Shown here piece after piece: positions 1 through 5,400 of a DNA stretch of 7,712 bases. Each line of letters starts with the position of its first letter. Within the stretch, counting starts at the first letter, position 1. The notes below the pieces were generated by a model. It saw only the letters and a program-made list of their open reading frames with translations. It ran no database searches and was not told the DNA's origin. Origin of the DNA: Pedococcus sp. (GTDB lineage: Bacteria > Actinomycetota > Actinomycetes > Actinomycetales > Dermatophilaceae); assembly GCA_025936615.1 (NCBI GenBank), contig JAICSZ010000089.1, positions 1 to 7,712 on the forward strand, in the 5' to 3' direction. The position numbers were made by a program, and so were the translations under genes.

Positions 1-134
1 CCCAGGGCGCTCGGGGCGGCGCGAAGCGCGACCTTGCGGACGTGCGCGATTGGGCCCGCAAGAACGGCCACAAGGTTAGCGAGCGGGGGCGCATCTCCGC
101 GGAGGTCCAGGCGGCCTACGAGGCGGCGCACTGA
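1..134 (+). CDS. lsr2: Lsr2 nucleoid-associated protein, C-terminal fragment (5' end outside window)
   Basis: The reading frame entering from the left edge (codons from base 3) encodes the last 43 residues of Lsr2 and stops with TGA at 132-134. The fragment contains WARKNGHKVSERGRI, followed by a short helix ending in AYEAAH. This is the characteristic Lsr2 C-terminal DNA-binding domain, in which the R-G-R triplet inserts into the minor groove of AT-rich DNA in an AT-hook-like way. Lsr2 is the actinobacterial functional counterpart of H-NS: it bridges DNA and silences AT-rich, often horizontally acquired, genes. The N-terminal dimerisation domain lies outside the window. The gene converges on the LigD-type polymerase gene. 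Its stop codon sits in the first unit of a small tandem repeat (122-175). Identification is firm from the motif; whether this is the main lsr2 or a paralogue cannot be told from a fragment. Confidence 0.93.
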   Translation, partial: QGARGGAKRDLADVRDWARKNGHKVSERGRISAEVQAAYEAAH

Positions 135-175
135 GGCGGCGCGCACTGAGGTGGCGCACTGAGACGAGGCACTGG
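122..175 (+). repeat. Four degenerate tandem copies of a 13-nt unit spanning the lsr2 stop codon
   Basis: Units are 122-134 (GGCGGCGCACTGA), 135-149 (the same with a GC insertion), 150-162 (one substitution, GGTGGCGCACTGA) and 163-175 (GACGAGGCACTGG, 9 of 13 matching). The first unit holds the lsr2 stop codon. The second supplies another in-frame TGA four codons later; the later units are out of frame. The pattern looks like replication-slippage duplication of the gene end. No function is evident. Confidence 0.7.
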
Positions 176-185
176 GGACGCCCCA
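173..185. terminator. Possible small hairpin between convergent lsr2 and polymerase genes
   Basis: TGGGG-ACG-CCCCA forms a perfect 5-bp stem with a 3-nt loop, in the 65-bp gap between two convergent genes. There is no T-tract on either strand. Actinobacterial terminators often lack one, so a bidirectional terminator is possible, but a stem this short is common by chance in DNA of this GC content. Confidence 0.25.
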
Positions 186-199
186 CCCGGGCGGACAGC

Positions 200-1078
200 T
201 CAGCCGAGCAGCTGCGCCAAGGGGTCGCCGTCGGCTTCGAGACGGTCGAGGACCTCGTCGAGCTCGAGCTGCCGCAACGCCTCCCCGTCCTCGGCGCCGG
301 CCGAGACCTCGTCCCAGGTCCGCGGTGCCGCGACCGTCGGTGTCTCCTTGCCGCGCAAGGAGTAGGGGCAGATCGTGGTCTTGGCGGCGACGTTCTGGCT
401 CCAGTCGAGGAACACCTTGCCGGGGCGCAGTGACTTGGTCATCTTCCAGACGACCAGCTCAGGGTGCTTCTTCGTCAGCTCCTGGCCGAGCTGCTGGGCG
501 AGGTCGCGGGTCTGGTCGGACGTGAGGTCGCCCGGGAGCGTGGCATAGAGCTGCATGCCCTTGCTGCCGCTGGTCACCGGGTAGAGGTCGAGCCCGAGGT
601 CGGCGAGGCGCTCGCGCACCATGAGCGCCACCTGGGCGCACTCGCGCAGCCCCGCCGGCGCACCCGGGTCGAGGTCGATGACGAGCCGGTCGGGGTTCTG
701 CCGCCGGCCGTCGTCGTCGACCCGCCACTGTGGCACGTGCAGCTCGATCGAGTTGAGGTTCACGAGGTAGGTCAGCTGGGCGAGGTCCTCGACCACGGGG
801 TAGGTGACGTCGTCGACCTTGACGCGGGGCAGCCAGGACGGGGCGCCCGAAGGCAGGTTCTTCTCGAAGAAGCTCTGGTCCGCGGTGCCGTGGGGCCACC
901 GGACCCGGGTCAGCGGCCGCGCTGAGAGGTGGGGCAGCAGCACGTCGGCGACCTGTGCGTAGTAGCTCAGCACCTCACCCTTGGTCGTCTCCGTCGCCGG
1001 GTAGAGCAGCTTGTCAAGGCTCGTCAGCCTCAGCCGGCGCCCCGCCACCTCGACGCGGGTCACCTGCGCCTCAGGCAC
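200..1078 (-). CDS. Stand-alone LigD-type NHEJ primase/polymerase domain
   Basis: This 292-residue protein matches the whole length of the LigD polymerase module, of the archaeo-eukaryotic primase (AEP) superfamily. That module extends and fills broken DNA ends, often with ribonucleotides, during Ku-dependent end joining. Visible landmarks are FFEKN (70-74), I-E-L-H with H114, the metal-binding pair D135 and D137 in VIDLDPG, the motif II region TSGSKGMQLY (169-178) and the third metal ligand D225 in KVFLDWSQN, followed by PYSLRG (238-243). The usual motif II His after SGSKGx is Gln here (Q176). The start is GTG at 1078, supported by AGGAGG 6 nt upstream (1085-1090). The start overlaps the end of the ligase gene by 8 nt, which points to cotranscription and translational coupling. 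No ligase or phosphoesterase domain is attached, so this is one part of a split LigD. The gene converges on lsr2. Confidence 0.93.
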   Translation of the reverse strand: MPEAQVTRVEVAGRRLRLTSLDKLLYPATETTKGEVLSYYAQVADVLLPHLSARPLTRVRWPHGTADQSFFEKNLPSGAPSWLPRVKVDDVTYPVVEDLAQLTYLVNLNSIELHVPQWRVDDDGRRQNPDRLVIDLDPGAPAGLRECAQVALMVRERLADLGLDLYPVTSGSKGMQLYATLPGDLTSDQTRDLAQQLGQELTKKHPELVVWKMTKSLRPGKVFLDWSQNVAAKTTICPYSLRGKETPTVAAPRTWDEVSAGAEDGEALRQLELDEVLDRLEADGDPLAQLLG

Positions 1079-2015
1079 CGTCCACCTCCTGCAGGTCGGC
1101 GGGGGTGAGGTCGGTGCGGATGCCGAGGTATGCCGGCTGGCGCAGCCTTCCGTCGCGCGTCACCTCGAGCACCCGGGCCTCCACGACGACCTGCGGCTCG
1201 ACCCAGGTGACGCCGGTGCGGTCCGGGCGGGGGACCTCGGTGCTGAACGGGGAGTCGGCCCGAGCCAGCGGCGCGAGCACCTCCGCCAGCTGGGTCGCGG
1301 CCCGGCCGGCGATGCCGCTGCCCATCCCGCCGGCGTAGCGCCAGCCGCCGTTGCCGTCGGGGGCGCCGACCAGGACGGCGCCGAGCCGCCCTGAGTCGTT
1401 GGTCTTCTCCGGACGCCAGCCGCCCACCACCACGGACATGGTGGTGCGGTGCGGGCACGTGACCCAGTCGGGCGAGCGCCGCCCGGGAAGGTACGGCGAT
1501 TCGAGCCGCTTGCTGACGACCCCCTCGAGTCCCTGCTCGAGGGTGGCTCCGAAAAGCTCCTCGCCGTCCTCGTAGGTGGGCGGCACCTGCCAGTGGCGCC
1601 CGTCGAGGTCGAGCCGCTCGAGCAGTTCCCGCCGCTCCGACAGCGGGTGGCCCGTGAGGTCGGAGCCGTAGAGGCGCAGCAGGTCGAAGACCATGAAGGT
1701 CACCGGACGGGTTGCGGCCAGCCGGTCGGCCTTGCGCCGGTCGCGCACGTGCATCCGCTCGGCGAGCGCGCCGAAGGACGGCCGGCCACCCTCGAGGGCG
1801 ACCACCTCGCCGTCGAGGAGCATGTCGTCGTAGAGCCCCGCGATGGCTTGCAGCTCGGGGTACCCGGCGGTGACGTCGTTCTCGGCCCGCGAGGTGAGGG
1901 TGAGCGCGCCGTCCCGGACGTCGGCCAGCACCCGCACGCCGTCCCACTTGACCTCGTGGACCCAGCCGGCGCCCTGGGGGACGGCGGCGACCGGGGTGGC
2001 CAGCATCGGGCGCAT
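1071..2015 (-). CDS. ATP-dependent DNA ligase, LigD ligase-module type
   Basis: The 314-residue protein has the nucleotidyltransferase and OB-fold domains of NHEJ ligases. It would adenylate itself on lysine, transfer AMP to a 5' phosphate and seal the nick. Motif I is EVKWDGVR with nucleophile K23; motif Ia is SRAEND (42-47); LDGE (67-70) is motif III; VFDLLRLYG (109-117) is IIIa; EGVVSKR (164-170) is motif IV; RQPAYLGIRTD (292-302) corresponds to motif VI at the end of the OB domain. Motif V is atypical: W-V-T-C-P-H (184-189), where the family normally has Lys after the W-x pair. I chose ATG 2015 because AGGA lies 8 nt upstream; ATG 2024 (MGGMRP) and ATG 2006 are in-frame alternatives. The frame stays open far upstream, but that stretch is antisense to ku and is not coding. 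The gene is divergent from ku and overlaps the polymerase gene downstream by 8 nt. No Pol or phosphoesterase domain is fused. Confidence 0.92.
   Translation of the reverse strand: MRPMLATPVAAVPQGAGWVHEVKWDGVRVLADVRDGALTLTSRAENDVTAGYPELQAIAGLYDDMLLDGEVVALEGGRPSFGALAERMHVRDRRKADRLAATRPVTFMVFDLLRLYGSDLTGHPLSERRELLERLDLDGRHWQVPPTYEDGEELFGATLEQGLEGVVSKRLESPYLPGRRSPDWVTCPHRTTMSVVVGGWRPEKTNDSGRLGAVLVGAPDGNGGWRYAGGMGSGIAGRAATQLAEVLAPLARADSPFSTEVPRPDRTGVTWVEPQVVVEARVLEVTRDGRLRQPAYLGIRTDLTPADLQEVDGA
1085..1090 (-). promoter_or_regulatory. Strong ribosome binding site for the polymerase gene inside the ligase gene
   Basis: The minus strand reads AGGAGG, 6 nt before the GTG start at 1078. It lies within the last codons of the ligase gene, whose TGA is at 1073-1071. 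It fixes the polymerase start and shows that the ligase and polymerase are separately initiated proteins, not halves of one broken gene. Confidence 0.8.
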
Positions 2016-2037
2016 GCCGCCCATCCTGTCGCTATCC

Positions 2038-2060
2038 CATGCAAATGTTGAGTAAGCGCC
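2038..2060. repeat. Direct repeat copy 1 (candidate operator) between ligase and ku
   Basis: This copy reads CATGCAAATGT-T-GAGT-AA-GCGCC and matches copy 2 (2091-2113) at 20 of 23 positions. It is proximal to the ligase start, 23 bp from the ATG at 2015. The A/T-rich core CATGCAAATGT stands out from the surrounding GC-rich DNA. The copies begin 53 bp apart, close to five helical turns, so a protein bound at both would face the same side of the helix. The operator function is inferred. Confidence 0.6.
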
Positions 2061-2090
2061 GCCCGGGCTCCTCCCGTCGCGGCGCCGCCT

Positions 2091-2113
2091 CATGCAAATG
2101 TCGAGTTGGCGCC
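2091..2113. repeat. Direct repeat copy 2 (candidate operator) between ligase and ku
   Basis: This copy reads CATGCAAATGT-C-GAGT-TG-GCGCC and is the partner of 2038-2060 in the same orientation, with three mismatches. It lies 67 bp upstream of the ku ATG. The 30 bp between the copies is very GC-rich and contains an unrelated GGCGCC palindrome at 2081-2086. Confidence 0.6.
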
Positions 2114-2180
2114 ACCTCACCCAGTGCGACGGTGACAATGGACGTGGCGTGACCGCGCGGCATACGAGAAGATCGACGGT

Positions 2181-3056
2181 ATGCGAGCGATCTGGAAGGG
2201 AGCGGTGTCCTTCGGCCTGGTGAACGTGCCGATCCGGCTGTACTCCGCCACCGAGAACCACGACGTGCAGTTCCGGCAGGTGCACCGGGAGGACGGTGGG
2301 CGCATCAAGTACCAGCGGGTGTGCTCGATCGACGGGGAGATCGTGTCCTACGACGACATCGCCAAGGGGTACGAGACCGAGGACGGCGACATGGTCGTGC
2401 TCACCGACGAGGACTTCAAGGGCCTGCCGGCCGCGAGCAGCAAGGAGATCTCGGTCGAGAAGTTCGTCCCTGCCGACCAGATCGACCCCATGTTGCTGGA
2501 CAAGTGCTACTACCTCGAGCCCGACAAGGCCGCGGCCAAGCCCTACGTCCTGCTCCGCGACGCCCTGGAGAAGGAGAACCGCATGGCGGTGGTCACCGTC
2601 TCCATCCGCACCCGGATGACGATGGCCGTCCTGCGGGTCCGCGACGGGGTCATCGTCATGCAGACCATGCTCTGGCCCGACGAGGTCCGCGACGCCGACT
2701 TCGCGAACCTCGACGGCGACATGAAGGCGACCAAGCAGGAGATGGCCATGGCCGACCTGCTCATCGAGCAGCTCGCCGGCAACTACGACCCCGACGACTA
2801 CGAGGATGACTACGCCGCCGCGCTGCAGGCCCTGGTCAAGGCCAAGGTCGAGGGCGGCGAGGTGCAGGAGGCTCCGGAGTCCAAGGACGAGTCGGGCGAG
2901 GTCGTGGACCTCCTGGCTGCCCTGAAGAAGTCGGTCGACAAGGCGAAGGCGTCGCGCGGCGAGGCCCCGCAGGAGAAGCCGGCCAAGAAGGCGGCGGCGA
3001 AGAAGTCGACGGCGAAGAAGTCGACGGCCAAGAAGGCCGCGAAGAAGGCCAGCTGA
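2181..3056 (+). CDS. ku: Ku, NHEJ DNA end-binding protein
   Basis: This 291-residue protein is a bacterial Ku, a homodimeric ring that threads onto double-strand DNA ends and recruits the LigD polymerase and ligase. The N-terminus MRAIWKGAVSFGLVNVP is the family signature, and the first ATG is therefore the start. The beta-barrel core covers about residues 1-250, with conserved segments such as KGYETEDGDMVVLTDEDF (62-79) and YYLEPDK (110-116). A low-complexity basic tail follows from about residue 265 (KPAKK, AAAKKS, TAKKST and similar), with 11 Lys in the last 26 residues. Such tails occur in several actinobacterial Ku proteins, where they bind DNA outside the ring. Two perfect 15-nt tandem copies encode part of the tail. 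The gene is divergent from the ligase-polymerase pair and directly abuts the DUF4440 gene (TGA then GTG, no gap), so the two are probably one transcript. Confidence 0.97.
   Translation: MRAIWKGAVSFGLVNVPIRLYSATENHDVQFRQVHREDGGRIKYQRVCSIDGEIVSYDDIAKGYETEDGDMVVLTDEDFKGLPAASSKEISVEKFVPADQIDPMLLDKCYYLEPDKAAAKPYVLLRDALEKENRMAVVTVSIRTRMTMAVLRVRDGVIVMQTMLWPDEVRDADFANLDGDMKATKQEMAMADLLIEQLAGNYDPDDYEDDYAAALQALVKAKVEGGEVQEAPESKDESGEVVDLLAALKKSVDKAKASRGEAPQEKPAKKAAAKKSTAKKSTAKKAAKKAS
2999..3028 (+). repeat. Two perfect 15-nt tandem copies in the Ku tail coding sequence
   Basis: GAAGAAGTCGACGGC occurs at 2999-3013 and again at 3014-3028. It lies within the lysine-rich tail coding sequence and produces the repeated K-K-S-T-A pattern. 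A repeat in frame with codons allows the tail to lengthen or shorten by five residues through slippage. Confidence 0.85.
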
Positions 3057-3425
3057 GTGGCGGAGCTGCCGACCGTCGACGACCTGGCGGTCGTCGAGGA
3101 CTGCGAGCGAGCCCTGCTCACCGGCGCTGTCCGGGGCGACCGGGTGACCGCGTCGCTGTTGCTGCACGAGGACTTCCGCGAGGTCGGGCAGTCCGGTCGG
3201 GTCTGGGACCGTCAGGGCGTCCTCGACATGATGGAGGCCGAGGCACATGAGGGCCGGCTCGAGATCCGGGCCGAGGACCTCGTTGCCACCGGCTTGGCAC
3301 CGCACGTCGTCCTGCTCACCTTCGACTCGGTCACCGCGAGTGGGCGCGCGCACCGGTCGTCGGTGTGGGTGCGCGAGTCGGGTCGCTGGCAGCTTCTCCA
3401 CCACCAGGACACGCCGGCTGCCTGA
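3057..3425 (+). CDS. NTF2-like small protein (DUF4440/SnoaL-like) coupled to ku
   Basis: This 122-residue protein has the layout of the NTF2-like DUF4440 family: an N-terminal helix (VVEDCERALLTG), then LLLHEDFREVGQSGRVWDR (about 34-52), a helix, VVLLTFDSV (83-91) and a C-terminal strand pair ending in GRWQLLHHQDTPA. The fold is a cone-shaped alpha+beta barrel with a pocket; members range from enzymes to ligand-binding or partner domains, so no reaction can be assigned. The start is GTG at 3057, immediately after the ku TGA (3054-3056), with GAAGG 8 nt upstream. The junction implies translation coupled to Ku. No signal peptide or membrane segment is present, so it is probably cytoplasmic. A role alongside Ku is inferred from position only. 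Confidence 0.82.
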   Translation: MAELPTVDDLAVVEDCERALLTGAVRGDRVTASLLLHEDFREVGQSGRVWDRQGVLDMMEAEAHEGRLEIRAEDLVATGLAPHVVLLTFDSVTASGRAHRSSVWVRESGRWQLLHHQDTPAA

Positions 3426-3451
3426 GCCGGGTGCGCCGTTGGTCCGCCGGC

Positions 3452-3456
3452 AGGAG
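3452..3456 (+). promoter_or_regulatory. Shine-Dalgarno-like AGGAG upstream of the glycosylase gene, oddly placed
   Basis: AGGAG lies 17 nt before the catalytically required ATG at 3474, but 6 nt before an out-of-frame ATGATG at 3463-3468. It may assist initiation at 3474 from a distance, or attract ribosomes to the wrong start. There is no other purine-rich site in the 48-bp gap. Confidence 0.5.
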
Positions 3457-3473
3457 TGCCCGATGATGTGCGC

Positions 3474-4301
3474 ATGCCGGAAGGCCACACCCTCTTCGCA
3501 CTCGCACGGGACCTCGACGCCGCGTTCGCCGGGACCAGTCCCGAGGCGACGAGCCCGCAGGGCAGGTTCAGCGCCGGCGCGGCGTTGTTGTCGGGTCGCA
3601 GGTTCGTGCACGCGACCTCGTGGGGCAAGCACCTGTTCGCGGAGTTCGAGGCGGACGCGTGGCTGCACGTGCACCTCGGCCTCATCGGCACCTTCACGAT
3701 CGACGACCGCCCGTATGCCGGTGAGGTGCCTGTGGTGGGTCAGGTGCGGCTCAGGCTCGCCACCAGTGAGCACGTGGCCGACCTGCGCGGACCGAACCTC
3801 TGCGCCGTGATCACCCCTGAGCAGGTCGAGGCGGTGACGTCCCGGCTCGGCCCCGATCCCCTTCGGCCCGAACCGGATCCGGAGCTGTCGTGGCGCAAGG
3901 TCCAACGCAGCGGCAAGACCGTCGCAGAGCTGCTCATGGACCAGTCGGTGCTGGCCGGGATCGGCAACGTCTACCGCAGCGAGGTGCTCTTCCGCCAGCG
4001 CGTCAACCCGTTCAGGCCGGGGCGGGAGATCCGTCGTTCCACCTGGGACGCCATCTGGCTCGACCTGGTCGGGCTGCTGCCCCTAGGGGTCGCCAGCGGG
4101 AGGATCGTCACCGTCGCGGAGCAGGTGACCCAGGTGCGCGCGGCGGTGGCCGCGGGCACCCAGGAGCGCCTCGAGGAGCGGCTCTCCTACGTGTACAAGC
4201 GAACCGGTGAGCCGTGTCGGGTCTGCGGCTCACGGGTCCGGGCGCAGGTCTTGGGCGGGCGGACCCTCTACTGGTGCGGTCGCTGCCAGCGTCGCCGCTG
4301 A
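3474..4301 (+). CDS. nei2: Fpg/Nei family DNA glycosylase/AP lyase (Nei2-like)
   Basis: This 275-residue enzyme removes oxidised bases and cleaves the abasic site. It begins M-P-E-G-H-T; after Met removal Pro2 is the Schiff-base nucleophile and Glu3 the general acid. Conserved K52 (SWGKHLF) follows. The helix-two-turn-helix DNA-binding region spans about 150-185 and includes AGIGNVYRSEV with N165. A zinc finger closes the protein: C248-x2-C251-x16-C268-x2-C271, with R263 in the GGRTLYWC turn. MPEGHT starts are typical of the actinobacterial Nei2/endonuclease VIII-like branch rather than classic MutM. The start must be ATG 3474, because any longer product would bury Pro2. The only good ribosome site (AGGAG, 3452-3456) is 17 nt away and better placed for an out-of-frame ATG at 3463. 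The gene lies 48 bp downstream of the DUF4440 gene, possibly in the ku transcript. It converges on the vWA genes. Confidence 0.94.
   Translation: MPEGHTLFALARDLDAAFAGTSPEATSPQGRFSAGAALLSGRRFVHATSWGKHLFAEFEADAWLHVHLGLIGTFTIDDRPYAGEVPVVGQVRLRLATSEHVADLRGPNLCAVITPEQVEAVTSRLGPDPLRPEPDPELSWRKVQRSGKTVAELLMDQSVLAGIGNVYRSEVLFRQRVNPFRPGREIRRSTWDAIWLDLVGLLPLGVASGRIVTVAEQVTQVRAAVAAGTQERLEERLSYVYKRTGEPCRVCGSRVRAQVLGGRTLYWCGRCQRRR
4287..4300. terminator. Weak hairpin at the glycosylase gene end, convergent junction
   Basis: CAGCG-TCGC-CGCTG is a 5-bp stem with a 4-nt loop that overlaps the last codons of the glycosylase gene. Only 22 bp (4302-4323) separate this gene from the oppositely oriented vWA gene. 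There is no T-tract. This is the only inverted repeat I see at the junction, and it may be chance. Confidence 0.2.
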
Positions 4302-4323
4302 GCGTGCGCAGGCAACGGCGTGC

Positions 4324-5400
4324 TCACTGCGGGTGGACGGCCCACCGGACTGCCAGTCCGAGCCCGGTGAGGAGCACGAGCGCGGCGAGCCCGGCGAACC
4401 CAGCGCTGATGTCGACGTCCCGCTCCTGGAGGTCGACGTGCCTCGGGAGGTTGTCCAGTACGCCCTGCAGCTGGTCGGCGTCCTGCGCCTTGAAGTACTT
4501 GCCGCCTGTGGTGTCCGCCACGGTGCGCAGCGCGTCCTCGTCGACCACGAGGAAGTTGCGCAGGTCGCGGCCGAACCCCCCACCGAGGCCCCCGGGCGGG
4601 CCGTCGAACAGGCTGCCGCCCAGCTGTTCGCGGGTGCACACCATCTGGGTGGGCTCGGTCGTCCCGAAGCCGATCGGGTAGACCCGCACGCCGCGGGCCG
4701 CAGCCTGCACGGCAGCGGCCTCAGGGGTCACGCCACGGGTGTTCGCGCCGTCGGTGAGCAGGACCACGATCTCCGGGGCGGTCCTCGCTGCCCGCGGGGC
4801 CTGTGGCGCCGGGTCCTGCTGGCCGTCCGGGGACACCGGGTCGGACGGGGCCACGTCAGGGTTGATCTCGGCGATCGCGTCGATCGACTTCAGGATGGCC
4901 GCGCCGATGGTGGTGCCGCGGCCCGTCGTGAGCCCGTCCACGGCGCCGCGAAGCTGGTCGTGGTCGGTCGTCGGGGCGACGGCCAGCTGGGCGAAGCCGG
5001 AGAACACGACCAGGCCGATGCGGGTCCGGTCGTCCTGGCGGTCGATGAACCGGCGGACCGCCTCCTGCGCGGCTGCCAACCGGTTCGGCTCGACGTCGGT
5101 GGAGCACATCGAGCCCGAGACGTCCACGGCGAGGATCACCGCCGAGCTGGACAGCGGGACCTGGGCGCGCACCTGGGGCCGAGCGCCCGCGACGGCGAGC
5201 AGACCCAGGGCTGCCAGGACCAGGGCCAGTGGGACGTGCCGACGCCACGTCCTCTGGCTCGGCACGACGGTCCGCAGCAGCGCAACGTTCGAGAACCGGA
5301 CTGCATTGTGGCGCTTCCGCCGCAGCTGCCACAGGTGGGCGGCGAGAAGGACGGGCACCGCCAGCAGGCCGACGAGGACGGAGGGCAGGCCGAAGTGCAC
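4324..5400 (-). CDS. Membrane-anchored vWA-domain protein, last gene of the moxR operon
   Basis: This 358-residue protein has two N-terminal membrane segments (about 7-22 and 56-73), a von Willebrand A domain and a C-terminal membrane segment (about 333-352). This is the layout of BatA/BatB and Rv1481-type proteins. The MIDAS metal site is complete: D93-V-S95-G-S97, the Thr in GRGTTIG (163-164) and D217 in LLTDGAN. A Pro/Ala/Asp-rich insert (about 180-208) interrupts the domain before the strand leading to D217, and a Gly-rich loop follows at 261-278. It has Cys at 99, just after the MIDAS, and at 255. The GTG start directly follows the TGA of the upstream vWA gene, with GGGTGG as a weak ribosome site. 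By family it is a presumed partner of the MoxR ATPase at the inner membrane; the target is unknown. Confidence 0.9.
   Translation of the reverse strand: MHFGLPSVLVGLLAVPVLLAAHLWQLRRKRHNAVRFSNVALLRTVVPSQRTWRRHVPLALVLAALGLLAVAGARPQVRAQVPLSSSAVILAVDVSGSMCSTDVEPNRLAAAQEAVRRFIDRQDDRTRIGLVVFSGFAQLAVAPTTDHDQLRGAVDGLTTGRGTTIGAAILKSIDAIAEINPDVAPSDPVSPDGQQDPAPQAPRAARTAPEIVVLLTDGANTRGVTPEAAAVQAAARGVRVYPIGFGTTEPTQMVCTREQLGGSLFDGPPGGLGGGFGRDLRNFLVVDEDALRTVADTTGGKYFKAQDADQLQGVLDNLPRHVDLQERDVDISAGFAGLAALVLLTGLGLAVRWAVHPQ

Larger units (their letters stand above)
2016..2180. promoter_or_regulatory. Divergent ligase/ku intergenic control region
   Basis: These 165 bp must hold the start signals for both the ligase-polymerase unit (left) and the ku unit (right). 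They contain two long direct repeats (listed separately). On the ku side, TGACAA (2133-2138) and CATACGAG (2161-2168) are the nearest things to promoter elements, but their spacing is not canonical. GAGAAG (2166-2171), 9 nt before the ku ATG, is a plausible weak ribosome binding site. I see no SOS/LexA-type palindrome. Confidence 0.6.

Noticed and set aside
1071..1090. The ligase/polymerase junction as a frameshifted, formerly fused LigD.
   Set aside because: The polymerase has its own strong AGGAGG and GTG, both proteins have complete ends, and the overlap is of the kind seen in normal operons.
2041..2048. The eukaryotic octamer-like ATGCAAAT in the repeats.
   Set aside because: It is a factor site of animals and has no meaning in an actinobacterium; only the duplication and spacing are of interest here.
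2016..2093. In-frame ATG at 2093 that would add an Arg-rich N-terminal extension to the ligase.
   Set aside because: No ribosome binding site precedes it, the codon lies inside direct repeat copy 2, and NHEJ ligase modules normally begin just before the P-M-L-A-T motif.
2016..3905. The ligase reading frame remains open far upstream on the minus strand, suggesting a protein of over 900 residues.
   Set aside because: The upstream part is antisense to ku, the DUF4440 gene and the glycosylase gene, and is a low-complexity Arg/Leu/Val/Asp-rich translation caused by high GC. The ligase domain begins normally at the ATGs near 2006-2024.
4302..4323. A strong intrinsic terminator between the convergent glycosylase and vWA genes.
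   Set aside because: There are only 22 bp, no T-tract and no long inverted repeat; the single 5-bp hairpin next to it is listed with low confidence.
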